Positions 16,772-24,226 of a stretch of 31,080 bases of DNA are shown one piece after another. Position 1 is the first letter of the stretch. Every line of letters begins with the position of its first letter. Below the pieces are notes generated by a model. It was not told the DNA's origin, did no database searches, and was given only the letters and a program-made list of their open reading frames with translations. This stretch comes from a virus. The position numbers and the translations under genes were made by a program. The stretch spans positions 1 through 31,080 of the IMG/VR virus record IMGVR_UViG_3300037189_028988; one strand, given 5' to 3'.

Positions 16772-16799
16772 TTTATACACGCTTTATTTAGCGTGTCAA
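16772..16799 (-). promoter_or_regulatory. sigma70-type promoter with a palindrome in its spacer
   Basis: TTGACA (16794-16799), 16 nt, TATAAA (16772-16777) on the minus strand. A 7-bp inverted repeat, ACACGCT...AGCGTGT with a 6-nt gap, runs from the -35 through the spacer to the -10 edge and could be an operator. Confidence 0.7.
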
Positions 16800-16872
16800 C
16801 CACTTTCTGCCGTTGAATTGGTATTATTTCAACCTTTTCCGTGCAAAGCGTGATCAACTCCGCCGTGCCATG

Positions 16873-16901
16873 TGTTTACAACGGTATGGCAAAGCTGTCA
16901 A
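16873..16901 (-). promoter_or_regulatory. second, upstream sigma70-type promoter
   Basis: TTGACA (16896-16901), 17 nt, TAAACA (16873-16878) on the minus strand, about 100 nt upstream of the promoter at 16772. No gene lies between the two, so they look like tandem promoters. Confidence 0.55.
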
Positions 16902-16924
16902 CCGTGTTTTTTGGCGTTTGATCG

Positions 16925-17128
16925 TTAGCAACGATAGTAGCAGCGTCCACCGTAATATGGACGTGGTGCATAATAGGACCGAGGTGCGTAATAGGGCCGA
17001 GGTGCCACATAAACTGGCGGCCTATGGACGATCACCGGTGCAGGCGCCACATAGTACGGATCGGCCGGATAAACCGCACATCCGGGGAGGGCAACGATCA
17101 AGCATGCTGCTAACAGGAACTTTTTCAT
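16925..17128 (-). CDS. small Pro/Tyr-rich lipoprotein
   Basis: This 67-aa protein starts MKKFLLAACLIVALPGC, a classic lipoprotein signal ending in the lipobox LPGC. The mature peptide is mostly Tyr, Pro and Arg in repeats like APRPYYAPRSYY, with two late cysteines. It should be lipidated and anchored in an outer or inner membrane. It follows the secreted protein at 17137 by 8 nt. The start at 17128 was set by the signal peptide; a GGTAAATA box ends 5 nt before the ATG and there is no ribosome site. It could be an o-spanin-like or adhesin-like phage protein, or acquired from a host. Confidence 0.7.
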   Translation of the reverse strand: MKKFLLAACLIVALPGCAVYPADPYYVAPAPVIVHRPPVYVAPRPYYAPRSYYAPRPYYGGRCYYRC

Positions 17129-17133
17129 GCAAT

Positions 17134-17141
17134 TATTTACC
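17134..17141 (-). promoter_or_regulatory. late-promoter-like GGTAAATA box, 5 nt before the ATG
   Basis: The box contains the stop codon (TAA) of the upstream gene and immediately precedes the lipoprotein ATG. Confidence 0.4.
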
Positions 17142-17406
17142 GACACACGCGATACGATACATATTGTTTCAGATAGTGGTCGTATCTGTTTTCCCAATAG
17201 CACGTTGGACGATACCGATGTGGTTCATAATGGTATCTCGGCGGGGCATAATATCGCGGAGGCTCGTGATATCTATGTTGATAGTGGTGATGATGGGGAC
17301 GATCGTATCGCCGACGGTGATCATGATATTGGGCAGCGGCATCCGCCGTTCCCAATCCTAGAGTGATCACCGTTGCTGTGATCAGCAGCTTGCCCAAACG
17401 GTTCAT
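17137..17406 (-). CDS. secreted His/Tyr/Arg-rich small protein
   Basis: This 89-aa protein has a Sec signal peptide (MNRLGKLLITATVITLGLG, cleavage probably near TADAAA). The mature region is rich in His, Tyr, Arg and Pro (HHHHYQHRYHEPPRYY) and could bind metal or polyanions. The ATG at 17406 has GAAAGGG upstream, and a near-consensus sigma70 promoter lies at 17448-17475. It forms a pair with the lipoprotein gene downstream. The function is unknown; the pairing of a periplasmic protein with a small Pro-rich lipoprotein recalls spanin pairs in layout only. Confidence 0.72.
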   Translation of the reverse strand: MNRLGKLLITATVITLGLGTADAAAQYHDHRRRYDRPHHHHYQHRYHEPPRYYAPPRYHYEPHRYRPTCYWENRYDHYLKQYVSYRVCR

Positions 17407-17447
17407 GCCGTGCCCTTTCCGTGCGATCCTCAGACCGCAATACTTAT

Positions 17448-17475
17448 ATTATAGCATCGTCGACGGATTGGTCAA
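17448..17475 (-). promoter_or_regulatory. host-like sigma70 promoter for the secreted-protein pair
   Basis: TTGACC (17470-17475), 16 nt, perfect TATAAT (17448-17453) on the minus strand, lying in the last codons of the P-loop gene and upstream of 17406. Confidence 0.7.
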
Positions 17476-17988
17476 GCCGATTTCTTGCAATATTCGTGTC
17501 ACGGCCCATTCACCGCCGACGACGGTCTTGAACGGTATGTCACGTGCGTCCAACAGGGCTGCGACCTTTTGATCATAGATCTCGGCTGCTTCTAGATCCT
17601 TTTGATTTCGCCCAATGGGATTGTACTCAAAATTCCGCTGCAAGAGGAAGTTATGATTTTCAAAGGAGTCAAACACCTCCATGACGAGATCACGAAAGTT
17701 GTTGCTCAGGGAGCCTTCCCTGAGATATACCAATCCAAGTGCAATTGGGCTATCGGTAATGACCCAGTCTATGCGGTGATCGCGAAGCCTGGAAATCCGG
17801 CGTTGCTGCTTGGCAAAGATATAGATCTGATCCTCGAGGATGTTGTGCCGACCTTCCCATACCATGTCCTTGGCGTATTCGGTAACCAGCTCAACTTCCA
17901 GCCGCATTTTTTTCATTTCATAGAACAAACCAGCCGCCGTGGTGCTCTTACCAGCGCCGGGACCGCCGAACAAATTGATTACCTGCAT
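17449..17988 (-). CDS. P-loop nucleotide kinase-like ATPase (AAA_28 / NadR-kinase type)
   Basis: This 179-aa protein begins with strand 1 and a Walker A motif, NLFGGPGAGKSTTAAGL. VTEYAKD follows at the position of the substrate-binding acidic motif, then VITDSPIALG as the Walker B/DxSP region, and LQRNFEYNPIGRNQ as an Arg-containing lid. This order matches small-molecule kinases of the NadR/AAA_28 group. The substrate may be a nucleoside or nicotinamide riboside, but cannot be settled here. The start at 17988 was set by AGGGGAG upstream; the frame is open to 18045. It follows the exonuclease gene. Confidence 0.75.
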   Translation of the reverse strand: MQVINLFGGPGAGKSTTAAGLFYEMKKMRLEVELVTEYAKDMVWEGRHNILEDQIYIFAKQQRRISRLRDHRIDWVITDSPIALGLVYLREGSLSNNFRDLVMEVFDSFENHNFLLQRNFEYNPIGRNQKDLEAAEIYDQKVAALLDARDIPFKTVVGGEWAVTRILQEIGLTNPSTML

Positions 17989-18013
17989 GGTATTCTCCCC
18001 TGAGAATTGTGTT

Positions 18014-18814
18014 TTACAAGCGGCGTTCAAGCTCTGCCGCAACACTAGCGGCTAGATCAGCGTCATACCCATCCTTGTCCTCGTTGAGGGCATCCATGTT
18101 CTCCATGGCCCACATGTAGTAATCCGTTTCAATTTCGGACAACAGCTTGCCACGATTCTTGCCAAATGGCCATGTTACCACGATCAACGGTTTCCAACAC
18201 AAGGCATGTATCTGCTCACCTAGATCCGGGCCCTCGGTAACCTGGTTGGTAGCAAGGGCGTAGTCAACCAGGAACTCAAAAAGCAAGGCACATGTTATGG
18301 TATCGGCTCCCGCCCTGTGGGCACCTAGCTCGTCGGGAACCGGCAGATCAAGCTTGTAGCGAAGATAGCTGAGATTATATTGTAAATCAGGGAAATCAAC
18401 GTTGAGAAGCTGCTTGCTTAGCCGGTGCGTGCAAATCCACTTGGATCTGTCAGCGGCAATCTCAGCATCCTCGATTGAACCTGCGTTGGCCCATGCATAC
18501 ATCAGCACGTCTTGATCGTACTTGCAGTTGTGGGCTACCAAATATGGTTGCGTCCACCCGAGGATATGCTTGGCCTGATCTGGTGCATCGAGCATGGTTG
18601 GCAAACCCTCGATCATTCGATTGCTGATGTGATTCTTGGCGGATGCTTCCGGAGGTATGCCGTTTTCGGCGCCGAACAACATGTCAGAAACCTGCCATCT
18701 CTGCCCGTCGTAGCGAGCCCCGGCGATTTCAACTATTTCTGCTTGTGCTGGGTGTAGATTTGTGGTTTCGGTATCAAGCACCGATACGGTGCTGAGAAAT
18801 GTGTCTCTGTTCAT
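18014..18814 (-). CDS. DnaQ-like 3'-5' exonuclease with ExoX-type C-terminus
   Basis: This 266-aa protein has the DEDDh exonuclease motifs: SVLDTETTNL (ExoI, about 10-19), AHNCKYD (ExoII) and HRAGADT (ExoIII). The C-terminal segment VVTWPFGKNRGKLLSEIETDYYMWAMEN matches the small domain at the end of exodeoxyribonuclease X proteins. It should digest single-stranded or frayed DNA 3' ends, in repair or host DNA breakdown. Its ATG overlaps the stop of the 18811-19275 gene (ATGA), indicating translational coupling. Confidence 0.85.
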   Translation of the reverse strand: MNRDTFLSTVSVLDTETTNLHPAQAEIVEIAGARYDGQRWQVSDMLFGAENGIPPEASAKNHISNRMIEGLPTMLDAPDQAKHILGWTQPYLVAHNCKYDQDVLMYAWANAGSIEDAEIAADRSKWICTHRLSKQLLNVDFPDLQYNLSYLRYKLDLPVPDELGAHRAGADTITCALLFEFLVDYALATNQVTEGPDLGEQIHALCWKPLIVVTWPFGKNRGKLLSEIETDYYMWAMENMDALNEDKDGYDADLAASVAAELERRL

Positions 18815-19275
18815 TCCACATGTGTAATACCGTTACCGTGGAATGTAAATCTCAGAAAGAAAAAGGCCTGCTTGTTTTGCAGGTTTTGGACCATGAACCA
18901 GTAGGTGTCATTTTGATAGATCCATTGATAGAGATCAGCTTCTTGCAGGTTGTTTTCGTCGGCTTGATCCAACACCCAAAAGTTCCATTTGCATCCATTT
19001 GGTCCAAGATTTATGGTACCCTGGGATGACACCGGTGCGGCCGTCATGCTGATACCAACCGGTTCTCGTGACGGCCAACAGCGTATCACCGGAACGAAAC
19101 AGCTTTCAAATGGTGTGGTGTCAGCCGCGTCAACAACCACCTGGTTGTAGTACCTGCGCATCTTGAACGGGAAACACAGCGTGGTTGACGGTGGAAGAAC
19201 GTAATAGTGTTCTTTTTCCAGGGTAGTAACGATCTTTGACCCTTGTGGAAGGCCGCCGGAATAGTAGGTGCTCAT
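18811..19275 (-). CDS. phage protein of unknown function
   Basis: This 154-aa protein starts MSTYYSGGLPQGSKIVTTLE. It is rich in aromatic residues and beta-type patterns (EHYYVLPPSTTLCFPF, KWNFWVLDQA, TYWFMVQNLQNKQAFFFLRF), with no signal peptide or known motif. A beta-sandwich virion protein is plausible but unproven. A GATAAATA box lies only 2 nt before the ATG and no ribosome site is seen, so the start is uncertain. It is divergent from the collagen-like fibre gene and coupled to the exonuclease. Confidence 0.6.
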   Translation of the reverse strand: MSTYYSGGLPQGSKIVTTLEKEHYYVLPPSTTLCFPFKMRRYYNQVVVDAADTTPFESCFVPVIRCWPSREPVGISMTAAPVSSQGTINLGPNGCKWNFWVLDQADENNLQEADLYQWIYQNDTYWFMVQNLQNKQAFFFLRFTFHGNGITHVE

Positions 19276-19277
19276 GA

Positions 19278-19285
19278 TATATTTA
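19278..19285 (-). promoter_or_regulatory. late-promoter-like GATAAATA box
   Basis: Minus-strand GATAAATA next to a weaker plus-strand CTAAATA (19287-19293), forming a possible divergent late promoter between 19275 and 19323. Confidence 0.5.
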
Positions 19286-19322
19286 TCGCTAAATAACCCA
19301 AAGCAATTGGTGGTCTTGAGAA

Positions 19323-20678
19323 ATGAGCATTTACAACTATCCTGTCACTGGATTACCTGGTCCAACTGGTATCACGGGTGCGATCGGTCCAACCGGAAAT
19401 ACCGGACCAACCGGAAATACTGGACCAAGTGGCATCAGCTTCACCGGGCCTACCGGTGCAACTGGCGCCGATTCCACGATAACCGGGCCTACCGGTGCAA
19501 CCGGTGATTCTTTCACCGGACCAACCGGCGCGACCGGATCTGATTCAATGGTAACCGGTCCTACCGGCGCGACGGTTACTGGTCCCACGGGAGAACGCGG
19601 TCCAACCGGTGCGACCGGCCGAGCTAGCACGGTTGCTGGTCCCAGCGGTCCGACCGGACAGCGAGGTTTCACCGGCCCGATCGGGCTGCGTGGTGCAACA
19701 GGTCCGTCGGGCGTAACGGGTTCGACCGGACCATTTGGTGAGGGCAGCACGGGTCCGCAGGGTGAGGTTGGTCCAGAAGGACCGACGGGTCCCAGCGGTG
19801 CAGGCAGCACGGGACCTTCGGGTGCCACCGGACCAGCTGGGGGTCCTACTGGATCCCCAGGATCGACCGGTACTACCGGACCGACAGGTCGAGCAGGTAC
19901 CAGTTTCACCGGTCCAACAGGTTCACAGGGCACCATTGGAGCACAGGGACCAACCGGTGCGACCGGTGCCCAGGGAGTGCAGGGCCTGACCGGGTCACCA
20001 TCGACCACACCAGGACCAACCGGTCCGCAAGGATCGCAGGGCAATGCCGGTGCAACAGGACCAACTGGGGCAAGTGGTGCTACTGGTCCGCAGGGATTGA
20101 TCGGAAATACCGGTCCACAGGGTGTGCAAGGCCCACAGGGCAATGTTGGTGCCACGGGCGCTATCGGTACAACAGGTGCCACGGGCGCTACCGGTACAAC
20201 CGGACCGCAGGGTGTGCAGGGGTCACAAGGCAATCTAGGATCAACCGGGACCACGGGTGCTACCGGTGCTACCGGTGCTACCGGCCCAACAGGGCTGCTA
20301 GGATCAACAGGTCCACGGGGGTCACAGGGTAATCTAGGTGCCACTGGATCAACCGGATCGACCGGGCCAACCGGCGTGTCAAGCTATCCAACATCTAGAT
20401 CCCAGGTAACCACATCGACATGGAATGCGGTGATCACCGATCAATACCTCGGCGTGACCTACTCTGGTAACGTAACCATTAATCTTCCCACGGGAGTTGA
20501 TCAAAAGGGATTGATAATCAAGGATGAAAACGGGTCTGCTAACAGCAATCCCATCACCTTGGTGCCGAACGGTTCCCAGACCATTGACGGTCAATCGTCG
20601 GTCAGCATTAACAACAGCCACGGTGCCGCAACGTTATGGTTCCACAGCGGTGTTTGGCATGTGATAAGCAAGGCATGA
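19323..20678 (+). CDS. collagen-like tail fibre protein
   Basis: This 451-aa protein contains over 100 Gly-X-Y triplets from about residue 10 to 360, mostly GPTGATG and GPQGxxG variants, with short non-repeat breaks. The last ~95 residues form a globular beta-rich tip ([21 protein letters not shown], and ...[15 protein letters not shown] at the end) like trimeric phage fibre ends. Such proteins form triple-helical stalks that display receptor-binding tips. The ATG at 19323 has a weak TTGAGA upstream. It is divergent from 18811-19275 and followed by other virion-type genes. Confidence 0.88.
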   Translation: MSIYNYPVTGLPGPTGITGAIGPTGNTGPTGNTGPSGISFTGPTGATGADSTITGPTGATGDSFTGPTGATGSDSMVTGPTGATVTGPTGERGPTGATGRASTVAGPSGPTGQRGFTGPIGLRGATGPSGVTGSTGPFGEGSTGPQGEVGPEGPTGPSGAGSTGPSGATGPAGGPTGSPGSTGTTGPTGRAGTSFTGPTGSQGTIGAQGPTGATGAQGVQGLTGSPSTTPGPTGPQGSQGNAGATGPTGASGATGPQGLIGNTGPQGVQGPQGNVGATGAIGTTGATGATGTTGPQGVQGSQGNLGSTGTTGATGATGATGPTGLLGSTGPRGSQGNLGATGSTGSTGPTGVSSYPTSRSQVTTSTWNAVITDQYLGVTYSGNVTINLPTGVDQKGLIIKDENGSANSNPITLVPNGSQTIDGQSSVSINNSHGAATLWFHSGVWHVISKA

Positions 20679-20685
20679 TGCACCA

Positions 20686-20693
20686 CATAAATA
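20686..20693 (+). promoter_or_regulatory. late-promoter-like CATAAATA box
   Basis: CATAAATA 22 nt before the ATG of the 20716 gene. A short ATG frame directly after the box ends inside the gene start and is probably not translated. Confidence 0.55.
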
Positions 20694-20715
20694 TCATGAG
20701 ATTGGATGACAAGAA

Positions 20716-21669
20716 ATGACCGTAGGTAGCCGAGTAAATCCCAACTTTCCGATACCTGGCATCGACCAAAGCAGCCGCGGTTTCCGCGATAACTTTGCCA
20801 CGATCAAACAGGAAATCGAAAACATACAAAGCAAGCACATACAGCTGACTGGGGCGTTCATCAGCGATCCGATTGAAATTGGCAATGGCGAGAGCGACGT
20901 AATAATACCTGTCAACGTTAGCCTTACCAACATACAAGCGGCTGGGGCTAATCTCAGCGTTCAATACAATCTAAACAACACCATCACCGGTTCAGAGATG
21001 TATTATAATTCCGGCCGTGTTGGTATCAACACCAGCCTACCAACCGAAGCGCTGGATGTGGTGGGTAACATCAAGATCGTCAACGGTGAATCCACCACCA
21101 TGCAGCTTGGTAGCAATCTACGCATCAAGGCTGGTCAGGCATCAACCGTATTTTCGATCAACAATTCAAATATCATCGTCATTGACAACGCCAACAGTTA
21201 TGTAGGCATTGGTACCAATCCAATGACCACCCTTGACATGGTGTCGGCCAACTCTGATGCCATGATGATACGATACACCAAAAACAACAGTGATAGCGGT
21301 GTTCGTTTGACGACAACCCAGACCAACACCACCCTGGCCACGGTATTTGAGCAGAGAAACACCAACAAGGTCGGCGGCATGCGATTGGATCAGCAAGGCA
21401 ATCTAAGCCTGCATGTCAACGAAAGCATGGATGCTAATCTCAGTGATGCCAGCCGTGTCGTGGTGATATTGCCAAACAACAACGTTGGTATCGGTTCAAT
21501 GGTACCAAAAAATCAGCTGGATGTGCAAGGCAATGCGCATGTCAGCGGTATGCTGTCGGTCGGATCAGTGCCAAGCATAACCGGATCAAGGGGTGGTAAC
21601 GCTGCCTTGGCCAGCTTGCTGACCGCCCTGGTTGGCATGGGACTCATAGTAGACAACACAACAGCATGA
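20716..21669 (+). CDS. virion structural/fibre protein
   Basis: This 317-aa protein opens with NPNFPIPGIDQSSRGFRDNFATIKQEIENIQ, a helical attachment-type segment I associate with structural proteins of marine T4-like phages. Beta-rich repeats with phage fibre character follow (GRVGINTSLPTEALDVVGNIKI, SYVGIGTNPMTTLDMV, NNVGIGSMVPKNQLDVQGNA). These VGIGT...LDVxG repeats are typical of tail-fibre shafts. The C-terminus is hydrophobic (LASLLTALVGMGLIV). It lies in a plus-strand run with the collagen-like fibre and the 21684 protein. Confidence 0.75.
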   Translation: MTVGSRVNPNFPIPGIDQSSRGFRDNFATIKQEIENIQSKHIQLTGAFISDPIEIGNGESDVIIPVNVSLTNIQAAGANLSVQYNLNNTITGSEMYYNSGRVGINTSLPTEALDVVGNIKIVNGESTTMQLGSNLRIKAGQASTVFSINNSNIIVIDNANSYVGIGTNPMTTLDMVSANSDAMMIRYTKNNSDSGVRLTTTQTNTTLATVFEQRNTNKVGGMRLDQQGNLSLHVNESMDANLSDASRVVVILPNNNVGIGSMVPKNQLDVQGNAHVSGMLSVGSVPSITGSRGGNAALASLLTALVGMGLIVDNTTA

Positions 21670-21683
21670 TCTGGAGCAGATAG

Positions 21684-22013
21684 ATGGTCACCCAAACACC
21701 AAAAATATTCGGACAAAACAAACCCGACGCTGGTATCAACACCAATCTGTTCACGGTGTCGACCGGTAACAACGCACAGATCAGCATCTTTGTTGCCAAC
21801 CAGCTGGAAGATTACGATCGGTTTAACATCGCGTTGGTCCCAGCATCGACCAGCCAACAACCGGAAAACTATCTTGCATATTCAACCCCGTTAAGCGCCA
21901 ACGGAGTGCTGGCATTTAGCGGTATCTATCTAAATTCAGGGGACAAGGTATTCGTGTCGTCTGAGCTAGGCAACTGTTCGTTTACCGCAACTGGTATTGA
22001 TTTTAGCGCATGA
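21684..22013 (+). CDS. small virion-type protein of unknown function
   Basis: This 109-aa protein (MVTQTPKIFGQNKPDAGINTNLFTVSTGNNAQISIFVANQ...) is rich in Ser, Thr, Asn and Val with alternating beta patterns. It has no cysteine cluster or signal peptide. The ATG lies 14 nt after the stop of the previous gene, with GGAGCAG upstream. The content and context suggest a decoration or baseplate/fibre-associated protein. No specific family is claimed. Confidence 0.65.
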   Translation: MVTQTPKIFGQNKPDAGINTNLFTVSTGNNAQISIFVANQLEDYDRFNIALVPASTSQQPENYLAYSTPLSANGVLAFSGIYLNSGDKVFVSSELGNCSFTATGIDFSA

Positions 22014-22037
22014 TCAGCTCAGTTTGGCCTGTTGTTA

Positions 22038-22045
22038 CGTAAATA
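22038..22045 (+). promoter_or_regulatory. late-promoter-like CGTAAATA box touching the ATG
   Basis: The last A of CGTAAATA is the A of the ATG at 22045. This supports either a leaderless start at the next ATG (22054) or a chance match. Confidence 0.3.
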
Positions 22046-22320
22046 TGCCGGCAATGGGCAAACTGATAAGATTCCCTGGCAAGAAAACACCATCCAAGAT
22101 CCGCTTGGAGGATTTCTTCCTCCAACGGCTTCCAGACCATCAACAATATTGCGATCTTGGTAACGTGCAGTTTACCTGTGCATCATGCGGAAACGTTTCC
22201 AAGTTCTCATTCACCGGCGTGGTGTTTAGGGAATGCCATTTTTATTGCAGCCAGTGTGGCGTCGGATATAAGCTTAACAATCCACTATTTGGTCGCAAAC
22301 GCGGCTCTGGGAGCCAGTAA
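22045..22320 (+). CDS. zinc-ribbon protein
   Basis: This 91-aa protein has two CxxC knuckles, FTCASCGNVSKF and FYCSQCGVGYKL, about 20 residues apart. This is the layout of a zinc ribbon that binds nucleic acid or another protein. The N-terminus is basic (KLIRFPGKKTPSKIRLEDFF). It could act in transcription or translation control, but no family is certain. The start may be 22045 (MPAMGK) or 22054 (MGK). Its stop overlaps the next start (TAATG), so the two are translationally coupled. Confidence 0.65.
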   Translation: MPAMGKLIRFPGKKTPSKIRLEDFFLQRLPDHQQYCDLGNVQFTCASCGNVSKFSFTGVVFRECHFYCSQCGVGYKLNNPLFGRKRGSGSQ

Positions 22321-22586
22321 TGTTTGGCGGAGATCATCCATTTTCAATACCACTGGGAGAGCTAACATCAGAAGAGCTCGACCAACGCTACTCCACGCTG
22401 ATGAATCGCTGGCACATTGCCCGACGCATGAACATGGATCAGGGAGTCATGCATCAGCTTGATCTGCTGCTGTCATCGATCGACATGGAAAAAGAAAAGC
22501 GTGCTGCCGTTGACGATCGCATCAACGGTGTAGTATTAGATACAGACCCGATCCAAATGAACGGATCCAAAGAAAAGAGAACTTAA
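22320..22586 (+). CDS. small helical protein of unknown function
   Basis: This 88-aa protein has a central helical region (TSEELDQRYSTLMNRWHIARRMNMDQGVMHQLDLLLSSIDMEKEKR) that could form a coiled coil. It is similar in style to small conserved proteins of T4-like phages, but I recognise no function. The ATG overlaps the previous stop, and the next gene starts 2 nt after its stop, so it is part of a tight operon. Confidence 0.65.
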   Translation: MFGGDHPFSIPLGELTSEELDQRYSTLMNRWHIARRMNMDQGVMHQLDLLLSSIDMEKEKRAAVDDRINGVVLDTDPIQMNGSKEKRT

Positions 22587-22587
22587 A

Positions 22588-23247
22588 TTGCCTTTGATCC
22601 TGGAAACCAAGATGCATGCGGCATTTCGCATCATCAGGTTATTGGATAATCAATTGATCGCTAGCAACTGCATCATTGATTGTTCCATTGATATCTTGCC
22701 AACATCTAACCCGTCAAATGCCAAGGATCGCATAAAAGCCATGCGTTTATGGATCGAGGAATACCTCGACGGTGCGTTAGCATTTGGCATCAATACCAAT
22801 GCTAATACTGAAACCTTTGAATCCATCGGAAATCAGATCATGATGTGCCCTGATGATCCGCACGATTATCTGTTGCTGTTGTTGATACACAGCAAGCTGG
22901 ATGCCATCGGCGGCAGTGGGATCGTGGTATCAAAAACCAATCTAATCTCGGATACCGGAGAAGGATTTTCCAATTCCGTTGAAGGAACTGCGGAGGATTG
23001 GTTACCAGTGAATTCCCAATGGATCGGAGAGCCTGCATATCACGATCGCCCTTGGTGGCACCGAGACGACAGCAGCACGGTTGATATGAAATATGAGGAA
23101 GGTGAGGACATCACCGATGTTCCAGAGCTTGGTATCAATCTCATTGAGCTCGTTGGCCAAAAGCAGCCATCTCCCGATAATGAACAACCGTTGGCCGAAA
23201 TCGTCAAGCCGGCATTTAAACCTCGAGTGCTAACACTGGATGATTGA
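22588..23247 (+). CDS. phage protein of unknown function
   Basis: This 219-aa protein begins PLILETKMHAAFRIIRLLDNQLIASNCIIDCSI. Its first half is mixed alpha/beta and its second half acidic and Pro-rich (DITDVPELGINLIELVGQKQPSPDNEQP). The proposed start is TTG at 22588, 2 nt after the previous stop, with AAGAGA upstream; an ATG at 22612 is the alternative. Its last codons overlap the start of the DnaE-like fragment gene. No family is recognised. Confidence 0.6.
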   Translation: MPLILETKMHAAFRIIRLLDNQLIASNCIIDCSIDILPTSNPSNAKDRIKAMRLWIEEYLDGALAFGINTNANTETFESIGNQIMMCPDDPHDYLLLLLIHSKLDAIGGSGIVVSKTNLISDTGEGFSNSVEGTAEDWLPVNSQWIGEPAYHDRPWWHRDDSSTVDMKYEEGEDITDVPELGINLIELVGQKQPSPDNEQPLAEIVKPAFKPRVLTLDD

Positions 23248-23761
23248 TCTAGGTAATCGCCGTATATTGGACGACGGCACCGTGATTTGTACCAGCGACG
23301 CCGTGATGGAAATGCTGTACTCCGGAAAAAGCATTGCCGGAGTTTTGTGTGAGGATTGGAGAGATGCCGACGAATGGGCCACGGCTTCCAAGGTTTGCGA
23401 CAACGAATGGCCTGGACCGGTACATGCAACAGGGAAATACTACCAAGACATTGATTGGTTCCAGCACTGGTTGACCCCAGAGCCATATACCCTCATTGAT
23501 CTAGGCAGCTGGTGCAGGGAAAGATGCCGCACGCCCGACGAACTCAGTCGGGTAGATTTGGAAATCCGTGAGTTTGAAACTCGCGGCATGATTCCCATAA
23601 TGAAACACCTAATATATTGCGTCGATGTTTGGCGGCAACACGGCGTCGTATGGGGTGTTGGCCGCGGTAGCTCGGTGTGCTCGTTTGTTTTGCATTTAAT
23701 TGGCATAAATCGCATAAATCCCATCGAACACGGTCTTGATATCGGCGAATGGTTGAAATAA
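23240..23761 (+). CDS. stand-alone DnaE-like fragment (DNA polymerase III alpha motif)
   Basis: This 173-aa protein ends with HGVVWGVGRGSSVCSFVLHLIGINRINPIEHGL. That closely follows the GxGRGSxxxSLVAYxLGIxxxxPLxxxL segment that opens the palm of bacterial DNA polymerase III alpha. The chain stops before the catalytic PDxD motif, so it should not polymerise. Upstream residues resemble the helical lead-in of DnaE, not its PHP domain. The ATG overlaps the previous stop (ATGATTGA). It may be a remnant, a processivity or replisome decoy, or a repurposed nucleotide-binding module. Confidence 0.65.
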   Translation: MIDLGNRRILDDGTVICTSDAVMEMLYSGKSIAGVLCEDWRDADEWATASKVCDNEWPGPVHATGKYYQDIDWFQHWLTPEPYTLIDLGSWCRERCRTPDELSRVDLEIREFETRGMIPIMKHLIYCVDVWRQHGVVWGVGRGSSVCSFVLHLIGINRINPIEHGLDIGEWLK

Positions 23762-23764
23762 ATA
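23757..23764 (+). promoter_or_regulatory. late-promoter-like AATAAATA box
   Basis: AATAAATA 25 nt before the ATG at 23789, with an AAGGAG ribosome site in between: a conventional leader, unlike the leaderless-type boxes. Confidence 0.55.
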
Positions 23765-23788
23765 CCCACATATAACAAGGAGCCCAAC

Positions 23789-24226
23789 ATGGCAAAAAAG
23801 CACTACACGTCATTGGGAGAGCAGATCGACATGTCGGCACTCGCCATCAAGCATTCACAAACGGTTGCACTTGGTAACGCTAGGATGAACGCCAGGGGAG
23901 ACATTCTCGGCAACGGCGGGGTCGTTCTTCGCACGCAGGAACAGATCGAATCAGAATGGAAGCGCACACAGACCGAGAATCGGGACCTTTCAGGTATTTC
24001 CGCAAACATCAAGGATCCGCTGCCAGCGTCGATGACCAAGGGTAAAAGGCTCACCGAAGATCGGGATTTTGATCCGGCGGTTGCTGATTCGTCGGTGCCA
24101 GCGGCAGCCACACATACCGCTGTTGAAGACCAAGCAACCAATGGTGCAATCCTCAAGGAATTGGTGGAAAAGCAAGCAACCGGCAACGTTCCCCCACGTC
24201 GTCGCAAGATAGTGGATTCAGACTAA
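23789..24226 (+). CDS. phage protein of unknown function
   Basis: This 145-aa hydrophilic protein (MAKKHYTSLGEQIDMSALAIKHSQTVALGNARMNARGD) has a Pro/Ala-rich, probably disordered middle and a basic C-terminus (RRRKIVDSD). It has a clear AAGGAG site and an AATAAATA box. Its stop overlaps the GroES-like start (TAATG), so the two proteins are likely made together. The N-terminal 60 residues resemble conserved small proteins next to structural genes in T4-like phages, function unknown. Confidence 0.68.
   Translation: MAKKHYTSLGEQIDMSALAIKHSQTVALGNARMNARGDILGNGGVVLRTQEQIESEWKRTQTENRDLSGISANIKDPLPASMTKGKRLTEDRDFDPAVADSSVPAAATHTAVEDQATNGAILKELVEKQATGNVPPRRRKIVDSD

Noticed and set aside
19337-20344. 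Long minus-strand ORF (335 aa) rich in Pro and Val opposite the collagen-like gene
   Set aside because: It is the mirror of the Gly-X-Y repeat, with no ribosome site and no independent domain.
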